From NCBI GenBank assembly GCA_030180135.1, contig CM058234.1:30352766-30416765 (forward strand): DNA of 64,000 nucleotides, in the 5' to 3' direction. The DNA comes from Orychophragmus violaceus (lineage: Eukaryota; Streptophyta; Magnoliopsida; Brassicales; Brassicaceae). The position numbers were made by a program, and so were the translations under genes. Below the pieces are notes generated by a model that saw only the letters and a list, made by a program, of their open reading frames with translations, was not told the origin of the DNA and made no database searches. Below are positions 1 to 11,839 of the stretch, one piece after another; position 1 is the first letter of the stretch; each line of letters opens with the position of its first letter.

Positions 1-1662
1 AATAAGGGAGTACATTTTAGAAATGTCCAACATTGTTTCAAAACTTAAGGCACTTAAGACCGAGCTTCCGGAAGAAGTGCTTATCTTCTTTGTCTTGAAT
101 TCGCTGCCTCCTCAGTTCAATCAATTGAAATCCAGTTACAACACACAGAAGGAGAAATGGTCTCTTAATGAGCTCATTTCGTTTTATGTACATGAGGAGG
201 ATATGATGAAACAACAAAGGACAGAAAGTGCTCATATGTCCAACTCAAAAGCAGCAAACTAAGGGTGAAGATACCTGCTTCTTTTGTAAGAAAGTTGGAC
301 ACATGAAGAAGGACTGCCAAAAGTATCACACATGGCGTGGAAAGAAAGGTATGTTCCTTGCTACGGTCTGTTCTGAATTGAACTTAGTTGAAGTACCCAG
401 AAACACTTGGTGGTTAGATTCAGGTGTAACTACTAACATCAGTGTTTCGCTGCAGGGTTGCCTGAGCTACCGAAAACCAACTGATGATGAAAGACGCATT
501 CATGTGGCTAATGGAATTTCAGTGGATGTGGAGGCAGTTGTGCATTTCAGATTGTTATTTAGTACTGGTCGTTATTTGGATTTGAAAAACATTTTCGTTG
601 CACCGTCATTTAGACGGAATTTGGTTTTTGTTCCTTATTTAGACAAATCTGGTTATTCTTGTTTAACTGGGAATGGAAAAGTTATTTTGTCTTTAAATTC
701 AGTTTTAATTGGAACCGGTGCACTTTTGGAAAATCACAATCTTTATATGCTTGACACTATATCTTCTCCTGATGAGAGTTTAAGTGTTGAATCAAGGAGT
801 ACTAAACGTAAATTCGAAAATGCAAATTCAGGAACTCTGTGGCACAAATGCTTAGGTCACATTTCTATAAATAGAATTGAACGACTTGTGTCATATGGTA
901 TATTGGGTTATGTTGATTTCACAAAGGTGATGTCTATGTGGATTGCATTAAAGGAAAACAGATTACACATAAGAAATTAGATGCATATAGAGCCAAAGAA
1001 GTCCTTGAGTTGATACATACAGACATTTGTGGACCTTTCCCTACGGCATCTTGGAATGGTCAACAATACTTTATATCATTCATAGACGACTACTCTCGAT
1101 TTGCATACTTATTTCTTATTCATGAAAAGTCAGAGTCTTTAGACGTGTTCAAAATTTTAGGGCTGAGGTTGAGAGCCAACTTGAGCGAAAAATAAAGTCT
1201 GTCAGATTTGATCGTGGTGGTGAATATTACGGTCGGTATGACGGGTCAGGTGAACAATGTTCATGACCATTTGCCAGATATCTAGAGGAGTGTGGAATTG
1301 TCCCACAATACACTACGCCTGGGTCTCCCAGTATGAATGGTGTATATGAAATATGTAATCACACTCTTAAAGACATGTTAAGGAGTATTTTTCATTCTAC
1401 ATTACCAGAATCACTCTGGGGAGAGGCACTAAAGACTGCAGCCTATATTCTTAATAGAGTACCAACTAAAGCAACTGCAAAACACCTTATGAGCTTTGGA
1501 CTGGCAGAAAACCTAGTCTAAAGCATTTTCACATTTGGGGATGTCCAGCTGAGGCTAGGCCTTATAGGCCATATGAAAAGAAATTGGACTCCAGAACCGT
1601 GAGCAATTACTTTATTGGTTATTCTGAACGATCTCGGGGGTATAATTTTTATGATCCCACAC
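1..1662 (+). pseudogene. copia-0: decayed Ty1/copia gag-protease-integrase (5' part)
   Basis: This is the 5' half of an old Ty1/copia polyprotein that starts before the window. In order I read a gag tail (23-262), a CCHC zinc knuckle CFFCKKVGHMKKDC near 275-316, a protease motif WWLDSGVTTN near 410 (usual core D-T/S-G), the GAG-pre-integrase motif LWHKCLGHI near 838, and the integrase core (LIHTDICGPF near 1012; [20 protein letters not shown] near 1405). These lie in at least four reading frames with frameshifts near 250, 940 and 1195 and a stop near 1520, so no complete protein is made. Integrase C-terminal sequence (FHIWGCP, YFIGYSER) runs on to 1662, where copia-1 is inserted; the element resumes at 9126. 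The gag and pol roles are known for the family; the loss of function is read directly from the breaks. Confidence 0.9.
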
Positions 1663-1667
1663 AAAAG

Positions 1668-2305
1668 TGTTGGGATAGTGTCCTGAAATCACACCTGTAC
1701 TCACTCCTGTGATAGTTGTGTGTCGAGATCTGACATTCGTATAATACTGGGCGTTTGCAATGCTTTGCTAGAAGCCTCTTGCAATCTGTAGGTCGTGGAC
1801 TTACTGCCAGTATTATATGATCCTATAGGGTCACACACCTAAGCGAACTGGAAGCTACGACATGGGAATGATCATTGTGGCAATGATCATGTTATGTGTA
1901 TTGAAATACACATAAGAATCGATATAATGGTGTTGTGTCGATCGACACAGCTTGTGTGTCGGTCGACACAGTTCGGATTTTCCGAACAGGCTTTTCGGGT
2001 TATGGCTTAATTGAGTCTGGCCCGTTAAGCACGTTTAGGTCGAATAAAAACGTGTTTAGTTCGACCTAAACAAGCGAGCGGTCCAGTTTTCTTGAGAGAA
2101 ACACTTGACACACCAGACACCATCGATCCCCATTGATCCGGCACTAGCATCCCGTTTCCAGCGAGCGTGCGTGTGTATCTGGTAGAGGCAAAGCGTTGCG
2201 TTGCTCCACTGATCTCGTTCACCATCTTCTTCCGCTGCCAAAGGTAAGAACGAGGTTGGTTCTAAATTTCAATATAACAAACCCTAGATCCATCGGGATC
2301 CAACA
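1668..2305 (+). repeat. 5' LTR of copia-1
   Basis: A 638-bp direct repeat of 8483-9120 with TG...CA ends. It contains one palindrome pair: TGTGTCGATCGACACA at 1934-1949 and TGTGTCGGTCGACACA at 1955-1970, starts 21 bp apart. The LTR is expected to hold promoter and polyadenylation signals, but I could not place a convincing TATA box. Confidence 0.96.
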
Positions 2306-2306
2306 G

Positions 2307-2318
2307 TGGTATCAGAGC
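2307..2318 (+). other. Primer binding site of copia-1 (tRNA-iMet)
   Basis: TGGTATCAGAGC begins one base after the 5' LTR and is complementary to the 3' end of plant initiator tRNA-Met, the usual minus-strand primer for Ty1/copia elements. It fixes the element as plus-strand. Confidence 0.95.
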
Positions 2319-2465
2319 ATGCTTAGGGTTTAGCTATTGAATTTGTTGCAAAATAATTCGAATCCTGATGTTGTTGAATTGATTTTTGCATGTTCAAATC
2401 GTGTTTTCATATTATATTCTCGGTTTTGTTCCTGTTGAAAAGACGAAGAATTGATGAAAACGCAC

Positions 2466-3008
2466 TGTGTCGATCGACACAAAGCGTGTGTCGGTCGACA
2501 CGCCGCGGCGCAAATATAAAATTTTAGGGTTTGTCGCAGGGTGTCGATCGACACAAAGCATGTGTCGGTCGACACAGAGCGAAAACTCGCGAATAAAATT
2601 TAGGGTTTGTCGCACAGTATCGATCGACACAAAGCGTGTGTCGGTCGATACAAAGCGAAAATCCGCAAATAATCTTAAGGGTTTCGATCTGAGATCGAGT
2701 ACCCGTAATCGTGCTGCGTCGATCGATACACTGGGTGTGTCGGTCGACACAGGCAATACGATTAGATAGATCGGTTCAATTGGATTGAACTGGTTATCTA
2801 GCTCGGTTAATTTTATTAACCAAATTGATTCTGGTTTGGTCATATCGATCGACACACAGTGTGTGACGATCGACATGCACCATTAAACCGAACTGGTTCA
2901 ATTGGATTGAATCGGTTAAGTAAATTCGATCCGGTTTGACCGGTTATCGAAGAACGGTTTAAATAGAGTTGCATCGATCGATGCCAATGGTTGGCGTCGA
3001 TCGACACA
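2466..3008 (+). repeat. Six paired 16-bp palindromes in the copia-1 leader
   Basis: Six modules, each two copies of a 16-bp near-palindrome (consensus TGTGTCGATCGACACA then TGTGTCGGTCGACACA) separated by 5 bp. Starts: 2466/2487, 2540/2561, 2616/2637, 2715/2736, 2841/2862 (all 21 bp apart) and 2970/2993 (23 bp). The first member is usually the exact palindrome with a GATC centre; the second usually has GGTC. The region has no gag coding; open frames here reading repeated SIDT/STDT are by-products. Possible roles are protein binding, RNA dimerisation or packaging, all inference. Confidence 0.9.
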
Positions 3009-3658
3009 ACATCCGCAGACTTGTTGGTTTGACCACAAATTTGCCTGAACCAGAATAATTTAATCCTAAAAGTATTAGATGAATCTAAACTTAATAAAAC
3101 TAAATGTTTTTAATTAAAATTTATTATTTTGATATATATATAGTGAATATAAATCAAGATAAGATTAGTTCTTTTCCTCAACTAAATATCAAGTGATCTT
3201 GATGTCTTGCCCGACCTTGTCTACTGTCAAAAACTCGTGATGTTGTTGGGTATTCTTGGAGTCCTTGGTATCCACAGCAAAATGAGTAATGCAGGTGGTC
3301 AGTGACAGACTTGCAGTGCAACTGTCAGTGATCACAAGACAGATAAAAGATTGGTTATACTTGACTGGGCTATCAGAAGTTCTGGGCCCAGAGACATCAG
3401 AGTGGATTGGACATAGTTTGTCTTATTCACGACCAAGAGTTGTACTGAGTACAATTAGCAATGATTTGCTTACCTAGATAACTAAAGCTTGAGTAACGGC
3501 GAGTCGCCCACTCGAATTTTAGTAATCTGAGGATCTTGGATCATTGTATTCATATGAGGAAACATAGTTTGAATACAATGCGAGTTTTCTTATTAAATAA
3601 GAATTCTCATTCCTTGTGCTTTATAACTAAAAATCTACCTTTTGTTTGAATTACAGCT
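3009..3658 (+). other. Rest of the copia-1 5' leader, no gene seen
   Basis: AT-rich untranslated leader between the palindrome array and the gag start codon. No credible coding region. Copia-3 has matching text upstream of its gag (45670-46150, opposite strand), which supports this as leader of the same clade. Confidence 0.7.
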
Positions 3659-6600
3659 ATGTCTGTCTCAAATCACATCAACACTTTCTCACTAAGATCC
3701 GTCCTTGAGAAGGACAAGCTAAATGGATCTAATTTCTTGGAATGGTATCGGAACCTGAGAATAGTTCTCAGGCAAGAGAACAAGGAATATGTCCTTGAAA
3801 GAATTCTCACCGAGAGGCCACGTTCCAATGCTCCGCAGACAGAAAAGAATGCTTGGGATAAGCATTCAGCGGATGTCAAAGATGTTAATTGTCTAATGCT
3901 GGTGACTATGAACTCTGAGCTGCAGAAGCAATATGAGAACGTGCTGTCACCCATTGAGATGATTAACAGCCTGAAAGCTTTGTTTCAGGAGCAAGCTCGC
4001 ACAGAGAGATACCAGACGGTTAAATCTCTCATGGATTGCAAGCTGGCTAAGGACAGTCTAGTAAGTCCTCATGTCCTTAAAATGATGGGTTACATTGATA
4101 ACCTGGGGAAACTGGACTGTGCCATTAGCCAGGAGCTGGCCACTGACATGATTCTGCAGTCATTGCCGTCGTGTTTTGATCAGTTCATTATGAACTACAA
4201 CATGCAAAACATGACTAAGACATTGACTGAGTTGCACGGTATGCTGAAGACAGCAGAACCAAATCTCAAGAAGGCTACTCCCAGTGTCCTGATGGTACAA
4301 GGGAATAAGAGGTTTAAGAAACCTAAGAAGGGTAAGGGCAAGGCCCAGGTTGTCCAGGCTGAAAGTCAGGACAAGCCCAAGCCAAAACCCAAATCCGGGC
4401 CTTCTCCTGAGGATAAGTGCAACTACTGCAAGCATTTGGGGCATTGGAAGAAAGACTGCAAGAAGTTCATGGAAGATTACAAGAAGCTGAAGAAGACGTA
4501 TGACGCGTCTGATTCAGGTATTTATGTTATCGAACTTGGTATTATATCTTCTCGTTCTACTTCGTGTGTATTGGATACCGGCTGCGGTGCTCATATTTGT
4601 ACTGATGTGCAGGCACTAAGAAACAGTAGGACGCTGAAGAAAGGACAAGTAGAGCTACGAGTCGGGAATGGAGCTAAGGTTGCTGCACTGGCCGTAGGCA
4701 CCTACGAGTTGTCTTTACCTTCGGGCATGGTTTTAATTTTGAATAATTGCTACTATGTACCTGCGATTAGCAGAAACATAATTTCAGTTTCCGTTTTGGA
4801 TTTGGAAGGTTTTGATTTTGCTGTTAAGAATAAAGTTTGTTCTTTTAATCGTGATGGTAATTATTATGGTAGCGCCCCATTAGATAATGGGTTATATCTG
4901 TTAAACCAAGAAATGCCTCTCTTTAACATAAATACAAAGAGGTTTAAGTCCAATAACGAAAACCCGACTTTCCTATGGCATTGTCGTTTGGGCTATATCA
5001 ATGAGAAACGCATCCAGAGGCTCCATCGAGATGGGCTTCTGGGCTCATTTGATTTTGAATCATGTGAGAAATACGAGTCTTGTTTGGTGGGCAAAATGGC
5101 TAGAGCCCCTTTCAACAAACCAAATGAAAGGGCCAGTGATTTATTGGGCCTTGTTCATACTGATGTATGTGGGCCAATGAGTACTGCTGCCAGAGGAAAC
5201 TTTAAGTACTTCATTACCTTTACTGAGGATTTCAGTAGGTATGGCTATGTCTATTTGATGAGACACAAGTCAGAATCCTTTGATAGATTCAAGGAATTCA
5301 AGAATGAAGTACAGAATCAACTTGGCAAGAGTATTAAGATTCTGCGATCGGATCGCGGAGGTGAATACTTGAGCCAAGAATTCAGCGACTATATGAGCGA
5401 GTGTGGAATCGTTTCACAACTCACTCCTCCTGGTACACCCCAATGGAATGGAGTGTCGGAGAGGAGAAATCGAACTTTATTGGATATGGTTCGGTCTATG
5501 ATGAGTCATTCTAATCTTCCACTATCCTTTTGGGGATATGCTCTAGAAACGTCTGCGTTTACACTGAATAGAGTGCCATCTAAATCAGTAGAAAAGACAC
5601 CACTTGAACTGTGGACTGGGAACGTTCCTAGTCTGTCTTTCCTAAGGATTTGGGGTTGTGAGGCTTATGTCAAACGTTTAATCTCTGACAAGCTTGCACC
5701 CAAATCAGATAAATGCTACTTCGTTGGTTATCCTAAGGAAACCAAGGCATACTACTTTTACAACCAATCTGAGAACAAAGTATTTGTTGCTCGGGACTGT
5801 TCTTTTCTTGAGAGGGAGTTTCTCTCTAAGAAAAACAGTGGGAGTAAAGTACATCTTGAAGAAATTCCAGATGCACAGGATACTGCTCAACCTGCTGAGG
5901 AAGAGCAGCAGTTGGATCCACAAAGTTCTGTGGAAACAGCGCCTGTGGAGCCTGAAGTTCGCAGATCCGGAAGGATCCGTCACGAACCCGAGAGATACTA
6001 TGGATTTCTCGTAACCAATTCAAATGATCTGATGATCATTGAAGGTGACGAACCAGCGACCTTTGCGAAAGAAATGATGGGCCCAGACTCCGAAAAGTGG
6101 CTTGGAGCCTCTAAATCCGAAATGACATCCATGTCAGAAAACCAAGTATGGCCCTTGGTCGATTTACCTAATGGTGTAAAAGCCATTGAGTGTAAATGGA
6201 TCTTCAAGAAGAAGATTGACGTGGATGGCAATGTACAGATTTACAAAGCAAGGTTGGTGGCTAAATGTTTCAAACAAATTCATGGTATTGACTATGATGA
6301 AACCTATTCGCCAGTAGCTATGCTTAAATCTATTCGGATTCTTCTAGCGATTGCTGCTCATTATGATTATGAGATTTGGCAGATGGATGTCAAAACCGCA
6401 TTCCTGAATGGTGTTCTGGAAGAGGATGTGTACATGACACAACCTGAAGGTTTTGTCGATCCTAAAAACGCTAAGAAGGTATGCAAGATTCATAAATCCA
6501 TTTATGGATTGAAGCAAGCATCACGGAGTTGGAATCTTCGTTTTGATGAAGCAAGCATCACGGAGTTGGAATCTTCGTTTTGATGAAGCAGTAAAACAAT

Positions 6601-7661
6601 TCGGTTTCATCAAGAACGAAGAAGAATCATGTGTATACAAGAAGACAAGTGGGAGCAAAATTGCATTTCTTGTACTGTATGTCGATGACATACTCCTCCT
6701 CAGTAATGACATTCCGTTGCTTCAGTCTGTTAAGACTTGGCTCGGAAGTTGTTTTTCCATGAAAGACATGGGAGAAGCAGCGTACATTCTTGGAATCAGA
6801 ATCTACAGAGATAGAACTAACAAGCTGATTGGATTGTGCCAGGACACTTATATTGATAAGGTGTTGCACAGATTCAGGATGCAGGATTCCAAGAAGGGCT
6901 TCATACCAATGTCTCATGGCATGAGTCTCAGCAAGAAGCAGTGTCCGGCGACATCTGCTGAGCGAGAACGCATGAATAGAATTCCTTATGCTTCTGCAAT
7001 GGGATCTATTATGTATGCCATGCTCTGCACTCGTCCAGATGTAGCTTACGCGTTAAGCATGACGAGTAGATACCAATCTGATCCAGGTGAAGTTCACTGG
7101 ACAGCTGTCAAGAATATTCTCAAGTATTTGAGACATACTAAGGATAAATTCCTTGTGTATGGAGGAAGTAATGAGCTTGTGGTGAATGGATTCACCGATG
7201 CGAATTTTCAGACAGACAGAGACGATTTCCGATCACAGACTGGATATGTCTTCTGTCTAAATGGCGGTGCGGTGAGCTGGAAGAGCTCTAAGCAGAATAC
7301 CGTAACTGACTCCACAACGGAAGCTGAATATGTTGCTGCTTCAGAAGCGGCAAAGGAAGCTGTTTGGATCAAGAAGTTCATGACTGAACTTGGTGTGGTT
7401 CCTAGTATCTTGGAGCCAGTGGCTTTGTTCTGCGATAACAATGGAGCCATTGCTCAGGCGAAAGAACCCAGGTCACACCAGAAGTCCAAACACGTTGAGA
7501 GGAAATATCATCTGATTCGTGATATTGTCAATAGAGGTGATGTGAAGATCAGCCGAGTTCCGACAAACGAGAATGTCGCTGATCCTCTAACCAAGTCACT
7601 CCCAAGGCCTAAGCATGAGAGTCATACGACTGCTGTAGGCATTAGAGATCTTAAGATGTAA
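3659..7661 (+). pseudogene. copia-1 gag-pol polyprotein, broken once in reverse transcriptase
   Basis: One long frame, 3659-6583 (974 codons), continues in another frame to 7661 after a 37-bp duplication. Domains: gag from about residue 15, with a CCHC knuckle CNYCKHLGHWKKDC near 253; protease VLDTGCGAH near 303; GAG-pre-integrase near 438; integrase core with D in HTDVCGPM (~499), D in RSDRGGEY (~563) and E in GVSERRNRT (~600); reverse transcriptase from CKWIFKKK (~844), with LYVDDILLL after the duplication; RNase H with DSTTEAEYVAASEA near 7310. The start ATG follows the leader and matches the copia-3 gag start region. Two integrase zinc-finger ligands look lost relative to copia-3: RLGY for RLGH and CEKYESC for CEKCESC. 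With the frameshift, this copy should not make a complete polyprotein. Confidence 0.95.
6511..6584 (+). repeat. 37-bp tandem duplication in copia-1 reverse transcriptase
   Basis: The 37-bp unit 6511-6547 is repeated exactly at 6548-6584. Because 37 is not a multiple of three, it shifts the frame just upstream of the YVDD region and brings a stop near 6583. The two copies look identical, so it is recent. It is the only frame-breaking lesion I found in the polyprotein. Confidence 0.97.
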
Positions 7662-8482
7662 TCTTGATTCTAGTGGGAGTTTTGGTTTTTGTTTTAGTTA
7701 TAATAAGATGCTATTGTAAACATTCTTTTAGAAGTGTTTAATGAAATTTGATTTCAGCATTATTTATTGTGATCTAAATAATGGTCCCAAAATAAGTTTA
7801 TGACATATTATAGGTCATCAAGTTGAGAACTTGATCATGAAACCCTATAAGTTAATAAATTATTTTGTCCCTAGTCAAGGTTGTAGAATCGGGACACTGA
7901 CAACCGTTAGAGACTAGATTGTGAGGTGACTGTTGGCTAAGTTTCATGGAGCCAATGATATGATTATCGCAGTCAGTCACATAGATATATGTCAGTGGAC
8001 ATATGATCGGACATGACCCACTAATGAGAAGTCTACAAGATAGTAATATCTGTGTTATAAGAGGTTCTCATTACGACTATAGAGTATAGTCCTAAGACCT
8101 GAGTTCATCATGCTTTCTTGCATATGAATTGGTACATTTTGACTTTGTCAAACGTCGATCCGTAACTGGCGGCTATAACGACACTGTTCAAGTTTATCAT
8201 GAAGTGTGCGTTGAAACAGGGATGGAACAAGATGGAATTTGTCCCTCCTGTATAACGGGAGATAAATATCTCAGGGCCTATCGAAGATTGAATACTGAGA
8301 AAATGTGTGGCCGCACTCAAACGAACTGTAGTTCAGTTGTTTGTAATGTTCAGTATGAGATCAGGAGTTCGATAAACACGATATTGGCTTAATAAGGATG
8401 ACACAAATCTTGCCTTATGCCAAATCGAGATATAGAGACAAAAGGATTATAGGAATTGATGATTCCAGTACAAGTGGGAGAT
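7662..8482 (+). other. copia-1 3' untranslated region and polypurine tract
   Basis: No gene. It ends in the purine-rich AAGTGGGAGAT (8472-8482) directly before the 3' LTR, the expected plus-strand primer. The complement CAATCTCCCACTTGTACTGG flanks the corresponding LTRs of copia-2 (about 22312) and copia-3 (about 40862), which ties the three into one clade. Confidence 0.85.
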
Positions 8483-9120
8483 TGTTGGGATAGTGTCCTG
8501 AAATCACACCTGTACTCACTCCTGTGATAGTTGTGTGTCGAGATCTGACATTCGTATAATACTTGGCGTTTGCAATGCTTTGCTAGAAGCCTCTTGCAAT
8601 CTGTAGGTCGTGGACTTACTGCCAGTATTATATGATCATATAGGGTCACACACCTAAGCGAACTGGAAGCTACGACATGGGAATGATCATTGTGGCAATG
8701 ATCATGTTATGTGTATTGAAATACACATAAGAATCGATATAATGGTGTTGTGTCGATCGACACAGCTTGTGTGTCGGTCGACACAGTTCGGATTTTCCGA
8801 ACAGGCTTTTCGGGTTATGGCTTAATTGAGTCTGGCCCGTTAAGCACGTTTAGGTCGAATAAAAACGTGTTTAGTTCGACCTAAACAAGCGAGCGGTCCA
8901 GTTTTCTTGAGAGAAACACTTGACACACCAGACACCATCGATCCCCATTGATCCGGCACTAGCATCCCGTTTCCAGCGAGCGTGCGTGTGTATCTGGTAG
9001 AGGCAAAGCGTTGCGTTGCTCCACTGATCTCGTTCACCATCTTCTTCCGCTGCCAAAGGTAAGAACGAGGTTGGTTCTAAATTTCAATATAACAAACCCT
9101 AGATCCATCGGGATCCAACA
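8483..9120 (+). repeat. 3' LTR of copia-1
   Basis: A 638-bp copy of 1668-2305 with two differences seen, followed by target duplication AAAAG at 9121-9125. Confidence 0.96.
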
Positions 9121-9125
9121 AAAAG

Positions 9126-11442
9126 CACATCTTTGAGACGGGACTAGCTACGTTCTTTGAGGATTTGAATTTGGGGGGAGAAATCAAGTTAGAAATATCA
9201 TCTTTGAGGAAGAATCGGATCCAGTTTCCATACCGATTCAAATAATTGCTTTTGATAAAGCATATTTGGAACCTCAAATTGATACTGAAGCTCTTCCTCC
9301 ACTTCAAGATGACGATCATTTCGAACATGAATGTCAAATTCAAAATCCTCAAGAACCGGTGCATCAAGAACAAGTGCCTTTGCGGAGATCCACTAGAGAA
9401 AGAAGAAGTGCTATTCTGGATGATTATATAGTATTTCTTATGGAACAAGAGGAAAATCAAACCCAACTGGAAGATGATCCTATCAACTTTCGTGTGGCTA
9501 TGGGTCGTTCCAATTCAGATAAGTGGTTCAAAGCTGCTGAAGAAAGTATCAGTCAATGCTAGACAATAAAGTTTGGGACCTTATCCAATTACCTGAAGGA
9601 AAGAAAACAATTGGTTGCAAATGGATATTTAAGACCAAGTTGGACTCAAGTGGTAATGTGGAGAGGTATAAGTCTCGTCTAGTGGCTAAAGGATATACTC
9701 AGAAAGAAGGGATTGACTACAAAAAATCTTTTCTCCAGTTTCATCGAAGGATTCTTTTAGGACAATCATGGCTCTTGTTGCACATTATGACTTAGAGCTT
9801 CGTCAGATGGATGTTAAAAAAGCGTTTCTCAATGGAAACATTGATGAGACAATCTATATGTTGCAACCAGAAAACTTTTTATTAGGCGATTCAAAGAAAA
9901 TGGTATGCAAATTAAATAAATCCATATATGGGCTAAAACAAGCTTCTCGTCAATGGTACCACAAATTTCATGAGGTAATCATCTCGTTTGGTTTTGAGGT
10001 GAATATAGTCGAAGATTGTGCGTATCACAATTTCAATGGGAGTAAGTGCGTTTTCTTGCTTTTGTATGTTAATGACATACTGATAGCCACTAACGATATA
10101 GGTATGTTACATGAGACCAAGAAATTTCTTAAGGGTCATTTTAACATGAAAGATCTTGGTGAAGCATCTTTTGTATTAGGAATCCAGATTCACGGAGATA
10201 GAACTCGTGGAATTCTTGGATTGTCTCAAAAGAGCTATATCGATAAAGTGCTCAAGAGATTTGGAATTCAAGAATGCAAACTAGGTGACACCCCAGTTGC
10301 TTAAGGAGACAAATTTTGTCTCGATCAATGCCCTAAAGGAAAATTGGAAATTCAGGAGATGCAAAAGATCCCTTATGCGTCGGCAGTAGGGAGTCTGATG
10401 TATGCTCAAGTTTGTACGCGTCCGGATATTGCGTACATTGTTGGAGTTCTAGGAAGATACTTAAGTAATCCGGGTATGGACCATTGGAAAGCAGCCAAAA
10501 GGGTCATGAGGTACCTGCAGAGAACAAAGGACTATATGCTCACATATCGAAAGTCAGATAATTTGGAGATCGTTGGGTATTCTGATTCTGATTTTGCTGG
10601 ATGCAAAGATAGTAAAAAGTCCACTTCAGGCCATGTTTTTCTGTTGGCTGGTGGAGCTGTTGCTTGGCGTAGTGCGAAACAATCACTCGTAGCTTCCTCC
10701 ACAATGGCAGCAGAATTTGTAGCAGTTTATGAGGCATCCGATCAAGGACTTTGGCTGAAGAATTTTATCACTGGACTTCGAATTCTAGAAGGGATCGAAA
10801 GACCACTAAAGTTATAATGTGACAACATATCAGCTCTGTTGTATTCCAACAAAAATAAGAGTGCAACAAAGTGCAAGTTTATTGAAATTAAGTTTCTTGT
10901 TGTTCAAGAAAGGGTAGAAAGTGGAGAGATTTCCATAGAACATTTAGGGACAAAATCCATGATAGCAGATCCTCTTACAAAAGGTATTCCACCGAAAGTA
11001 TTTCATGAGCACACTGCTCGAATGGGTGTTTCAGTGTTTGAGGATCATTTGGTTTGGTGGGAGTTTGTCATTTGGTTTTGGTTTCTATGTTTTATTTATG
11101 TTTATGGACATTTTCTGATCAGAAATAAAGTTTAAAGTTTACTCTTTGTACAATAAAGTTAAGGGATCTCAATAAAGTAGGACCATTTGAAAATCGACAT
11201 GTGATGATCACTTTTCATGTGATTTTCATGCCACACTTTTTATAATTGATTTATGTCATTTGACTATATAGATTTCAGTGACAATGGAAGGTTTAGTTAT
11301 TTTATTATTATAACGAAGACCGCCATGATCCTATATTTCTATAGTTAGTGGACAAGATTGTTTATGCATGCTATATAATGATAATTTTGAGCTCATAAAG
11401 TCTATCACATTTTCGGAATACATATATGACCCAGTGGGAGAT
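9126..11442 (+). pseudogene. copia-0: decayed reverse transcriptase and RNase H (3' part)
   Basis: Continuation of copia-0 after the copia-1 insertion. I read the hinge (RRSTRERRSAI near 9380), reverse transcriptase (IGCKWIFKTKLDSSGNVERY near 9610; RQMDVKKAFLNGN near 9801; the catalytic YVDD box reads LLYVNDIL near 10061, so its first Asp is Asn) and RNase H (IPYASAVGSLMYAQVCTRPD near 10370; SLVASSTMAAEFVAVYEASD near 10690). Frames change near 9550, 9770 and 10300, with a stop near 10815. The RNase H tail HLGTKSMIADPLTKGIP lies near 10941. A polypurine tract CAGTGGGAGAT ends at 11442. Confidence 0.9.
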
Positions 11443-11720
11443 TGTAAAAAATATTGGGGGTCACACATGTATATTTTATGTGTTAGGGTCATTATTTAAA
11501 GGAGTCAAAACTTATGTGGTTACTTTGGTAAATAATTAAGACTATGGGGCATAAGTGTTATGAAAAACTAATGTGTGGATACACTATGTAATTTCTAATT
11601 TGATGAATGGCCAAATTAGAAATTGTTTCTATGTAAATAGAAAGTTATGGTCCCCTCGGCAACCCTAACAAGAAATACAGAAAAAAATTATCTGCATCCC
11701 ATCAACAGAGATCTGCAGCT
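11443..11720 (+). repeat. 3' LTR of copia-0 (right end uncertain)
   Basis: It starts TGTAAAAAATATTGGGGG immediately after the polypurine tract. Its partner LTR lies before the window, so I cannot fix the right border, which may extend to about 11800. Confidence 0.6.
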
Positions 11721-11839
11721 TTTCTGGGTTTGTCGTTGAAGAGCCATAACCAACAGATTCAGAATCATAAGCAATGGATCCAAAAGATACGCTTCCGCTT
11801 CAGTTTATATTATTCAAAAACTGACATGAAATCATAAAC

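Larger units (their letters stand above)
1668..9120 (+). mobile_element. copia-1: young full-length Ty1/copia element inserted in copia-0
   Basis: A complete LTR retrotransposon of 7453 bp. Both LTRs are 638 bp, begin TGTTGGGATAG and end GATCCAACA, and differ at only two sites that I found (near 1749/8564 and 1823/8638). A 5-bp target duplication AAAAG flanks the element (1663-1667 and 9121-9125). It interrupts the integrase C-terminal region of copia-0 in the same orientation. Inside are a tRNA-iMet primer site, a long palindrome-rich leader, one gag-pol frame broken by a 37-bp duplication, and a polypurine tract next to the 3' LTR. Two mismatches per 638 bp point to a recent insertion. Confidence 0.96.

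Noticed and set aside
2025..2241. Minus-strand open frames inside the copia-1 LTRs (also 8840-9056).
   Set aside because: Short, antisense to the LTR, no recognisable motif, and duplicated only because the LTR is duplicated.
2412..2876. Open frames on both strands in the copia-1 leader reading repeated VSIDT/VSTDT.
   Set aside because: They arise from the GTGTCGATCGACAC palindromes, which read similarly on both strands. No domain, and they lie between primer site and gag.
2466..3008. Regularly spaced repeats resembling a CRISPR array.
   Set aside because: The sequence is plant nuclear DNA, repeats are 16-bp palindromes in pairs with a 5-bp gap, spacing between pairs is irregular, and there are no cas genes.
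8108..8649. Short open frames in the copia-1 3' untranslated region.
   Set aside because: No domain similarity; they lie between the RNase H stop and the LTR.
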